Assembly: GCA_023150835.1 (NCBI GenBank)
Contig: JAKLKB010000014.1
Location: forward strand, 1-64,000
DNA: 64,000 nt
Source: Myxococcota bacterium
Lineage (GTDB): Bacteria > Myxococcota_C > UBA6777
Reading direction: 5' to 3'
Shown here: one piece after another, positions 53,118 to 60,625 of the stretch
Numbering within the stretch: the first letter of the stretch is position 1
Layout: every line of letters begins with the position of its first letter
The notes under the pieces: generated by a model
What the model was told of the DNA's origin: nothing
Seen by the model: the letters and a program-made list of their open reading frames with translations, nothing else
Database searches by the model: none
Made by a program: the position numbers and the translations under genes

Positions 53118-55943
53118 ATGCGCATCCTGCACAAATATACGCTTACAGCATTCGTTCTCGGAAGTTGGCTATGGCAGGCCGCTTGTGTTGAACAAACGGG
53201 CCGAAGTTGCCGCTATAACACAGATTGTATTGATAGCGCGCCGAAGATTTACTGCGATCCACAGCGCGGGATCTGTGTTGGGCAAGTGACCGAATGCACA
53301 CCCGGCGCTGTCGAGTCCTGTTATGACGGCCCGCCCGAAACAGCCAAGTATGCGCCTTGTCGTGCAGGACAACGCTTTTGTTTGCAAAATGGCCGCTGGT
53401 CGGCCTGTCGTGATGCCGTGTATCCAAGCCGTGAGATCTGTGATCGCCAAGACAACGACTGCAACGGCAAGATCGATGATGTGGAAGGTGTACCCACAGA
53501 TCCCAACCAACCCCATCCTTGTCAATGTTACGCCCCCGGCTCTCGGCGCGGCTGTTACAGCGGCCCGAAGACGACTTACGAAGCCTCCGAAGGTCGCACC
53601 CGTGGCAGTTGTCAAATCGGCGTTCAATTTTGCGAAGCAGACGGGCAAGGCAAGAACTGGTGGGGCCGATGCTACGACCAATTGCTGCCAAGCGCCGAGA
53701 TCTGCGATGGCCAAGACAACGATTGCAACGGCAAGATCGACGATCACCGTTCTTGTACTTGCACCGCAGGCGAAACGCGGCCTTGTTATCCCGGGGATCC
53801 GCGATTTGCGGATGTGGGCAACTGCAAGCGAGGTGTCCAAAGCTGCGGAACAGATGGGCAATGGGAAACCACGTGCAAAGGTGCGATCTTGCCGAAGTTA
53901 TGGGACGAATGTGGCGGGGGCGATCAAGATTGCGATGGCAAGGTCGACGAAGAATGCAACTGCCAAGGTGTCTTGTGTACCCCCAACACCTGCATCAACA
54001 CCGAGACTTGGAACGACCAACACTGCGGCGCTTGCAACAACCCTTGCACAAGCGCCCAACGCTGCGAGCGCGATCCGCTGTGCAAAAGCGATGATCCCTT
54101 TTGTGCTTTCCAATGCGTCTGCAAGTCTGACGCGATCCTGTGCAACGGAGCGTGCGTTGACACCAAACAAAACCCCCAGCACTGCGGCGCTTGCAACAAC
54201 TCTTGTGCTGTTGGCTCGGTCTGTGAGCAAGGCAAATGCACCCAAACAACGCCCTCCTGTCCCGCTGGAACCACCCGTTGCATCGAAGATTGCGTCAATC
54301 TCCAAGAAAGCAACCAACACTGTGGCGCTTGCAACAACCCATGCCCCACAAAACAACGTTGCGAAAAAGGCCGATGCACCGATTCAACGGGCACCTGCTC
54401 CTCGGGGCAAGAGCTTTGCGGCGGAGCTTGCGTCAACCTCCAAGAAAACAACCTACATTGCGGCGTTTGTGGGAAGGCTTGCTCTGCTGGGCAAGACTGC
54501 GTTTCAAGCCGCTGCTTGTGGATCTGCGAACAAGGCCAGACTTACTGCCCGAGCGGATGTGTTGCGCTTTACCAAGACAACAATCACTGCGGCGGATGCG
54601 GGTTGGCGTGCAGCGTGAACCAAGATTGCGTTCAAGCCCGTTGTACCGAGCGTTGGAGCCTTGGTATCGGCGGAAGCGGGATCGAACATCTCCATGCGAT
54701 GGTTGCAGACGACGCAGGAAACTTGTTGCTGGTGGGCCGTTTTACAGGAAACCTCGCGGCATACAATCTCCAAACCACAGGCGGTAGTGATGCTTTCGTG
54801 ATCAAGATCACTCCCGATCAAAAGGTCGTATGGGCCAAAAAGCTCGGGGGTCTAGGAGAGGACACCGCCAAAAGCATCGCTCTCGATCGCCAAGGCAACC
54901 TCTACATCGCAGGATCTTTTGAGCAAACCCTCGAAGTGAACGGAAAGACCGTCGTCTCAAACGGAGCCAAAGACGCTTTTTGGCTGAAAATGGATCCCAC
55001 CAACGGAGAGGTGTTGTGGATCTACCGAGGCGGCGGAAAAGAAGACGATGAAGCCGATAGCATCGCAGTTTCCAGCAACGGTGACATCTATTTGACTGGC
55101 ACTTTCCAAGGCGAAGCCACTTTTTACGACAACACGATCGGCCCCCTTCAAGCCGACAAGTTCAAAGATATCTTTTTGATCAAGGCCAACTCCCAAGGCC
55201 TCCCCTTGTGGCTGCGCAAAGTCAGTGGACCCGCCAGCAACGAAAACCCCCGCGTGATCATCAGCACCAACCAAGATCCCGTTTTGTTCGGTGGTTTCCG
55301 TGCAACGGCGCAGATCCACGGGATCACCCTGCAAGCCGACAAAGTCGATATCTTTGTGGCGCGTTTCGATCCCCAAGGCAAAGTCTTGTGGGCCAAAAAA
55401 GCAGGCGGCATCGAGGACGATTACGCCACCGCCGCGCTGGCCTTACCCGACCACAGCATCGTCCTTGCGGGCCACTTCAAACAGACCGCTCAATTTGGCG
55501 CGCATCGCCTCGCTGCGATGGGCAACAACGCCGATATCTTTTTGGCACGCCTCCAGCCCGACGGAAACTTCGCATGGGCCGAGCGTTTTGGAGGCGACGG
55601 GCGCGAAGAAGTCGGGGCCATCGCCCCCCATCCCAAAGGGATATCGGTGGTCGGCTATTACAACGGTAATTCGGGTTTTGGCAGTTTCCGCTTCCCCCTC
55701 AACCAAGGCGTCAACGACAACAACGCGTTTGTCGCGACCTTTTCCCTCTCCACGCAATCCAAACCGACCGTCCTCTGGGCTGTTGGGACAGGCGGTGTCG
55801 ATCTCGAACAACCCACCGCTCTCGCTCGCTACAACGCCTCTTTGTACGTTGGCGGCGTCTTTGAAAAACAAGCCTCCCTGCTCGGTCAGACACTTTTGAG
55901 CCAAGGCGATCGCGATATCTTCGTGTGGCGGCTCTCCGAATAA
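53118..55943 (+). CDS. MopE-like cysteine-rich lipoprotein with beta-propeller-like C-terminus
   Basis: A 941-residue surface lipoprotein (signal ending WLWQAAC). Residues 100-290: three MopE-type calcium-binding-like repeats (EICDRQDNDCNGKIDD, EICDGQDNDCNGKIDD, QDCDGKVDEECN). Residues 290-510: about five repeats of the pattern LCNGACVD...HCGACNNSCAVGSVCEQGKC, a Myxococcota-typical cysteine module. Residues 515-941: about seven blades of GNLLLVGRFTGNLAAYN-, GNLYIAGSFEQTLEVNGKTV- and GDIYLTGTFQGEATFYDNTI-type sheet repeats (SBBP-like). Probably a surface adhesion or ligand-binding protein; ligand unknown. The ATG at 53118 gives a normal lipoprotein signal. Confidence 0.8.
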   Translation: MRILHKYTLTAFVLGSWLWQAACVEQTGRSCRYNTDCIDSAPKIYCDPQRGICVGQVTECTPGAVESCYDGPPETAKYAPCRAGQRFCLQNGRWSACRDAVYPSREICDRQDNDCNGKIDDVEGVPTDPNQPHPCQCYAPGSRRGCYSGPKTTYEASEGRTRGSCQIGVQFCEADGQGKNWWGRCYDQLLPSAEICDGQDNDCNGKIDDHRSCTCTAGETRPCYPGDPRFADVGNCKRGVQSCGTDGQWETTCKGAILPKLWDECGGGDQDCDGKVDEECNCQGVLCTPNTCINTETWNDQHCGACNNPCTSAQRCERDPLCKSDDPFCAFQCVCKSDAILCNGACVDTKQNPQHCGACNNSCAVGSVCEQGKCTQTTPSCPAGTTRCIEDCVNLQESNQHCGACNNPCPTKQRCEKGRCTDSTGTCSSGQELCGGACVNLQENNLHCGVCGKACSAGQDCVSSRCLWICEQGQTYCPSGCVALYQDNNHCGGCGLACSVNQDCVQARCTERWSLGIGGSGIEHLHAMVADDAGNLLLVGRFTGNLAAYNLQTTGGSDAFVIKITPDQKVVWAKKLGGLGEDTAKSIALDRQGNLYIAGSFEQTLEVNGKTVVSNGAKDAFWLKMDPTNGEVLWIYRGGGKEDDEADSIAVSSNGDIYLTGTFQGEATFYDNTIGPLQADKFKDIFLIKANSQGLPLWLRKVSGPASNENPRVIISTNQDPVLFGGFRATAQIHGITLQADKVDIFVARFDPQGKVLWAKKAGGIEDDYATAALALPDHSIVLAGHFKQTAQFGAHRLAAMGNNADIFLARLQPDGNFAWAERFGGDGREEVGAIAPHPKGISVVGYYNGNSGFGSFRFPLNQGVNDNNAFVATFSLSTQSKPTVLWAVGTGGVDLEQPTALARYNASLYVGGVFEKQASLLGQTLLSQGDRDIFVWRLSE

Positions 55944-55990
55944 GATAGAACTTAGACGAAATCCGAGTGATGTACACAACGAAGAAGAGT

Positions 55991-56334
55991 GCGGATTTCG
56001 CCCTATTCTTGGGCAGCCACAGGGGGCTGCCCCTACATTCTTACGATCACACACCCTGCGGATTCCGCCCTATTCTTGGGCAGCCACAGGGGGCTGCCCC
56101 ACCATTCTTACGATCACACACTCTGCGGATTTCGCCCTATTCTTGGGCAGCCACAGGGGGCTACCCCACCATTTTTACGATCACACACTCTGCGGATTTC
56201 GCCCTATTCTTGGGCAGCCACAGGGGGCTGCCCCTACATTTTACGATCACACACCCTGCGGATTTCGCCCTATTCTTGGGCAGCCACAGGGGGCTGCCCC
56301 TACATTTTTACGATCACACACCCTGCGGATTTCG
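55991..56334 (+). repeat. Five-copy tandem array of dispersed repeat R1 (inverted orientation)
   Basis: Period about 67 bp: gcggatttcgccctattctt, then gggcagccacagggggctgc, then a cc(t/a)ccatt stretch and ttacgatcacacaccct, repeated five times with few differences, ending in a partial unit. It is the reverse complement of the R1 copies at 24918, 39029 and 43137. The hairpin core (ggcagcc/ggctgcc) is intact in every copy. Together with the R2 copy at 56353 it occupies the 485-bp space between convergent genes. Confidence 0.93.
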
Positions 56335-56352
56335 TATCACGCATTTGGACAC

Positions 56353-56406
56353 GTTTTGTGGGGTGTCACCCCACGCCCTACAAGGGAGATCGGCTCCCTT
56401 GACCCT
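56353..56406 (+). repeat. Copy of dispersed double-hairpin repeat R2
   Basis: Hairpin one gtggggt-gtc-accccac (56358-56374); hairpin two caagggag...ctcccttg, then gaccctg. Same layout as the copy at 30811, with base changes that keep both stems paired. It lies immediately after the R1 array and 23 bp before the stop of the convergent helicase gene. Confidence 0.8.
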
Positions 56407-56428
56407 GTGTTTGGCTCGGCTGTTTACT

Positions 56429-58465
56429 TCAGTCATCCAAAGCCCAGACATCGATCAAGGGGCAGTCTTCAGCGGCCTTGAGCCACTCTTCGATATAGCG
56501 GCCCGCCTCGGATTGACGGCTTGGATCGAGCAAGATATCCCACAAAAAGCGAGAGGGTCGAGAAGCGGTCCAACGCCCACGGGACGGGCTTTCTTGGCGA
56601 AACAGCAGGAAAAGTTGTTCACGGGCGCGGGTGCAGGCGACGTAAAAAAGCCGCCGTTCCTCTTCGTCGCTGCCTTCTTCGATCGCACGAAAGAAAGGGA
56701 AGGAGCCTTCGACAAGATTCAACACAAAGACGATATCCCATTCGAGTCCTTTGGCCTGATGGATGGTGCTGAGGATGATCGGGGATTGTTCTTCGGAGGG
56801 TTCTTGGGTGGAGGGATCGACCTCTCCAAACAACACCAGCTCGTCCAAAAAAGATTGAAGATTTGGGTAGTTGTAGGCGTATGTCGCAAGTTGGACGATA
56901 TCTTCGCCACGCCGCTGGGCGTTGTCGAAGGTATTTTGGAGGTAATCTTCGTATTCTTGCTCATAAAACAAACGGATGATCTCGTTTGGCTTTTGTTCGC
57001 GCTGGATCTCGCGTGATTCTTCGATCAAGCGAAGCAGCCAATGGACAGCATCACGAGCCGCTTTGGGGAGTTTTTTGGTCCAGTTTTCTTCGGCAAGAGC
57101 GGCCAGATCGAAGCCGCGCTCTTCGAGTCTTTGGCTGATCTTTTTGACGGAGGCAGCCCCGACCCCTTTGAAGATCGGGAGCAAACGCTGCCAAGAAAGC
57201 AGATCTTGGGCATTGTTCAAGATCCGCAAAAAAGCGATCACGTCCTTGATGTGGGCTTGTTCAAAGAAGCGGACGCCCGAACGTAAAGAAAAAGGCAGGC
57301 CCGCTTTTTGGAGCGCGATCTGGGTTTCGAGCGAGTGGCTGTGGATGCGATAAAGGATCGCGATCCGATCCAAAGGAACGCCCGAAGCGTGGAGTTCTTG
57401 GATGTGTTGGGCAAGAAAAGCAGCTTCTTGACGGGCATCCCGACAAGATACCACAACAGGCACATCTCCCGTGTTTCGGACGGCTTGGAGTTGTTTTTTG
57501 AATTGGTAAGTGTTGTGAGCGATCACATGGTTGCTTAGATCGAGGATCTCGGGGACGCTGCGATAGTTTTGTTGGAGATAACAGACCTTGGCATCGGGAT
57601 ATTGGTTAGGGAAGTCGAGGATATGGCGGGCTTCGGCACCTCGAAAGCTATAGATGCTTTGGGCATCATCACCGACGACCGTCAGGTTGCGATGAACAGA
57701 GGCCATCCGCTCGATGATACGGGCTTGGATCGGATTGGTGTCTTGGAACTCATCGACCAAGATATGCAAGAATTGTTGTGCGTATTCTTGGCGGATATCG
57801 CTGTGTTGATCGAGCAGTTGCAGCCAAAACAGCAAGAGATCATCAAAATCCATCGCATTGAGGGCGAGTTTGCGCTCTTGGTAATGGGAAAAGACTTCGC
57901 GCAGTTCGCCTGTGATCGGTTCAAAGCGCGGCTGGTGACGTTCGATGATCGCATCGAGCGCCTTTTCAGTGGAGATGCAAAGGCCAAAGAGTTCGCAAAG
58001 TGCGCGCCCTGTGGGAAAACGCCCGCCTTCTTGGGAGAAAGAACACTCTTCGATCACTTGGTCGAGCAGATGAGTGCTGTCCTCACGATCGAGGATGGTA
58101 AAATTGCAGCCAAAGCCCAAGCGTCCCGCATGGCGGCGCAATATCTTGTTCGCGATATGATGGAATGTCCCCGCCCACATCGAATCCACCGAGCGATCCA
58201 ACACGGTTTGAACGCGAGTGACCATCTCACGGGCGGCTTTGTTGGTGAACGTACACAAGAGGATGCGCTCGACAGGGACGCCCTCGTGGACAAGACGAGC
58301 GACGCGATACGTCAAGGCGCGGGTCTTTCCGCTGCCCGCTCCTGCGATCACCAACAAAGGACCGCCCTCTGCAAAGGCGACAGCTTGTTGTTCTTCGCTC
58401 AGTTCGCGGCGCATCTGCTCACGGATCTTTTCGACAGTTGGTGTTCGCAGTTGGTATCGTTTCAA
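56429..58465 (-). CDS. ATP-dependent 3'-5' DNA helicase, UvrD/PcrA/Rep type
   Basis: A 678-residue superfamily 1A helicase: Walker A AGAGSGKT (41-48), motif II DEFQDTNP, motif III VVGDDAQSIYSFRGAEARHI, motif IV QQNYRS, motif V STIHQAKGLEWDIVFVLNLV and motif VI YVACTRAREQLFLL. Cells use such helicases in repair, replication restart and recombination; which one cannot be told from length alone (Rep and PcrA are 670-720). The TTG at 58465, with ggaggag upstream, is preferred; the frame extends 11 codons further. It is divergent from mtnB. Confidence 0.92.
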   Translation of the reverse strand: MKRYQLRTPTVEKIREQMRRELSEEQQAVAFAEGGPLLVIAGAGSGKTRALTYRVARLVHEGVPVERILLCTFTNKAAREMVTRVQTVLDRSVDSMWAGTFHHIANKILRRHAGRLGFGCNFTILDREDSTHLLDQVIEECSFSQEGGRFPTGRALCELFGLCISTEKALDAIIERHQPRFEPITGELREVFSHYQERKLALNAMDFDDLLLFWLQLLDQHSDIRQEYAQQFLHILVDEFQDTNPIQARIIERMASVHRNLTVVGDDAQSIYSFRGAEARHILDFPNQYPDAKVCYLQQNYRSVPEILDLSNHVIAHNTYQFKKQLQAVRNTGDVPVVVSCRDARQEAAFLAQHIQELHASGVPLDRIAILYRIHSHSLETQIALQKAGLPFSLRSGVRFFEQAHIKDVIAFLRILNNAQDLLSWQRLLPIFKGVGAASVKKISQRLEERGFDLAALAEENWTKKLPKAARDAVHWLLRLIEESREIQREQKPNEIIRLFYEQEYEDYLQNTFDNAQRRGEDIVQLATYAYNYPNLQSFLDELVLFGEVDPSTQEPSEEQSPIILSTIHQAKGLEWDIVFVLNLVEGSFPFFRAIEEGSDEEERRLFYVACTRAREQLFLLFRQESPSRGRWTASRPSRFLWDILLDPSRQSEAGRYIEEWLKAAEDCPLIDVWALDD

Positions 58466-58613
58466 GCTCGCTCCTCCAAAAGCCCAATTCCTCGGCACTC
58501 TTGACAGGTTGTGGTGGATTGTTCTATCGGTCTTTTTTGTTGTACTGCAAAGCGCAGCATCATGTCACGACTTGGCGAGACAAACAACGCCACAAGCCTC
58601 CGAGGAGACCAAG

Positions 58614-59303
58614 GTGTCAGAAAAAAGTGTATGGAAACCAGCCTTTGTGACGCGCCAGCGCGAGGATCTCACCGACGCCGAAGCCCGCGCCTTGATCTGC
58701 GAGTTGTGCCACCATTTTTACCATCAAGGCTGGGCCAGCGGCACAGGAGGAGGCGTTTCTGTGCGCAACGGAGAGCGTATCTTTATGGCTCCAAGCGGCG
58801 TACAAAAAGAGCGGATGTTGCCAGAAGATATCTTTGTGCTGAACCGCGAAGGTGAAGTGATCGAGCCACCGCAAACCCCCGGGCTGAAAGTCTCGGCGTG
58901 TCGGCCACTTTTCTTGCATGCTTACACACTGCGAAACGCAGGAGCGGTGATCCATAGTCACGGGATCTACGCGATGTTGGCGACGTTGCTCTACGAAAAG
59001 AACTTTGTGATCACAAACCAAGAGATGCTCAAAGGGATCGAAGGCGTGGGAGCCTTTGATCACCACGAAGTGCCGATCATTGCGAACACAGCATACGAAG
59101 AAGAGTTAACGAATAGCCTTGAAGAAGCCATCCGCGCTTATCCCAAAGCCCAAGCCGTCCTTGTGAAGGGACATGGCGTGTATATATGGGGGCGGGACTG
59201 GATGCACGCCAAAGCCCAAGCGGAGTGTTACCATTATCTGTTCGAGGTCGCTGTAAAGCTCCATCAGATGGGGCTTTCGCCTGCGCACGGTGGTTTGGCG
59301 TGA
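58614..59303 (+). CDS. mtnB: Methylthioribulose-1-phosphate dehydratase (class II aldolase fold)
   Basis: A 229-residue zinc enzyme of the methionine salvage pathway. Motifs: WASGTGGGVSVRNGERIFMA, then PSGVQKERMLPEDIFVLNRE, and the metal-binding AGAVIHSHGIYAML and AVLVKGHGVYIWGRDWMHAK. The GTGGG(I/V)S and APSGVQKER forms match, from memory, the eukaryotic APIP-type enzymes better than many bacterial ones. The GTG at 58614 follows gaggag seven bases away. Its last four bases overlap dprA (gtga). No other salvage gene is in the window. Confidence 0.9.
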   Translation: MSEKSVWKPAFVTRQREDLTDAEARALICELCHHFYHQGWASGTGGGVSVRNGERIFMAPSGVQKERMLPEDIFVLNREGEVIEPPQTPGLKVSACRPLFLHAYTLRNAGAVIHSHGIYAMLATLLYEKNFVITNQEMLKGIEGVGAFDHHEVPIIANTAYEEELTNSLEEAIRAYPKAQAVLVKGHGVYIWGRDWMHAKAQAECYHYLFEVAVKLHQMGLSPAHGGLA

Positions 59304-60463
59304 CGGGTCGTTGGCATCCCTTTGACGAAGAAGAAGCGCGCCTTGCGTTGGCCCTGATCGAAGGGATCGGTGGAAAGCTGGCGCAGCGGATGTTGCAGCG
59401 CTTTGGCAGCGCGTGTGCGATCTTTTCTGCTTCAGAAGAAGAACTGCGAGATGTCGAAGGGATCGGCGGAAAACTGGCGCAGCGGATGTTGGCGGGCCCC
59501 CCCACAAGCGCGCTCCAACAGATGCTTCGGCGGATACAGCAGTCATCGATCTGGCAAGTGGCGATCTGTGATCCCGATTATCCCGCCGCTCTGTTGCAGC
59601 TCACCTCGCCGCCCTTTTTGTTGTATGGGCGTGGTGATCGTCCACAACTGCGATCGATGCGAGGAGTCGGAGTGGTCGGGACACGCGAAGCCAACGCACA
59701 GGGCGCACGCTTGACGCAAGAGTGCGTCGAAGCGCTGTGCCGTCATGGTTACACCGTGATATCGGGTGGAGCGCGAGGGATCGATGCTTGTGCGCATCGA
59801 GAAGCCCTTCGTTTGGGCGGAAAGACATGGGCGCTGTTGGGTTGTGGGGTCGATGTGGCGTATCCGCCCGAACATGATACACTGTTTTCGCAGATCGCCG
59901 CGCAAGGCGGTGTGGTGCTTTCCGAATTTCCCCCGGGAGAACGCCCCGAAAAAGGGTATTTTCCACGCAGAAACCGCCTGATCGCGGCCCTGAGCGAAGC
60001 GGTGGTGGTGGTGCAATGCAGCGTGAAAAGCGGAGCGCTCAACACAGCGGAGGTTGCGAAAGAACTGCAACGACCTGTCGCGACGTATCCGGGTCGCCCG
60101 CTTGAGCCGTTGGCAGGGGGGCCGCATCAGCTTTTGCGCGAAGGGGCTTGGTTGATCGAAAGCGGCGAAGAACTTTGCCAGCGCCTCGCCGCACAAGGAG
60201 CGAGCGAAGTCCCGATCCAGCTTGCTTTGTGGGAGTCCCCCACCGAAACACCTTCAGCACGCACCTCCACTCGCCCCACACCACCGCCGCTTGGAAGCCC
60301 GCTGCGCTCGCTATGGGAACAGATCCCCCAAGAACCCCGCCACATCGACGAGATCGCACAATCAGTTGGTGAAAGCATCCAAAGCGTAAGCGCAAAGTTG
60401 GTGGAACTTGAGTTGTTGGGGCATGTGGTCGCTTATGCTGGGATGCGCTACGGAAAAACCTAG
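59300..60463 (+). CDS. dprA: DNA-processing protein DprA, with an internal duplication
   Basis: A 387-residue protein that loads RecA on incoming single-stranded DNA during natural transformation. The N-terminal helix-hairpin-helix-like part contains EGIGGKLAQRML twice (about residues 19-30 and 52-63), with the underlying DNA also nearly repeated. The Rossmann core follows: GVVGTREANAQGARLTQECV, then VISGGARGIDACAHREALRL, WALLGCGVDVAYPPEHDTLF, SEFPPGERPEKGYFPRRNRL and VQCSVKSGALNTAEVA. A winged helix closes it (HIDEIAQSVGESIQSVSAKL, then VELELLGHVVAYAG). The GTG at 59300 overlaps the mtnB stop as gtga, indicating translational coupling. The only competence-type gene seen here. Confidence 0.9.
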   Translation: MTGRWHPFDEEEARLALALIEGIGGKLAQRMLQRFGSACAIFSASEEELRDVEGIGGKLAQRMLAGPPTSALQQMLRRIQQSSIWQVAICDPDYPAALLQLTSPPFLLYGRGDRPQLRSMRGVGVVGTREANAQGARLTQECVEALCRHGYTVISGGARGIDACAHREALRLGGKTWALLGCGVDVAYPPEHDTLFSQIAAQGGVVLSEFPPGERPEKGYFPRRNRLIAALSEAVVVVQCSVKSGALNTAEVAKELQRPVATYPGRPLEPLAGGPHQLLREGAWLIESGEELCQRLAAQGASEVPIQLALWESPTETPSARTSTRPTPPPLGSPLRSLWEQIPQEPRHIDEIAQSVGESIQSVSAKLVELELLGHVVAYAGMRYGKT

Positions 60464-60625
60464 CAGGGATCGATGAGACAAGCCTCCACAGGAGAAGTCG
60501 ATTGACAGACCTGCATGAAACAAGCTATCTCTGCCCGTGCGCTTTTTTGGGTGGCGGAATGCCGCCTCGTCATCTCGCAAAGTCCGTATTATCCGTTCTT
60601 TCCGTTTTTCAAGAGAGAGTAGAGG

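Noticed and set aside
52541-53191. 216-codon frame in the spacer upstream of the polysaccharide operon
   Set aside because: No ribosome-binding site, mixed composition and overlap with the MopE-like gene start.
55991-56334. Possible CRISPR array (67-bp period)
   Set aside because: The whole period is conserved, so there are no variable spacers; it is an array of the R1 repeat.
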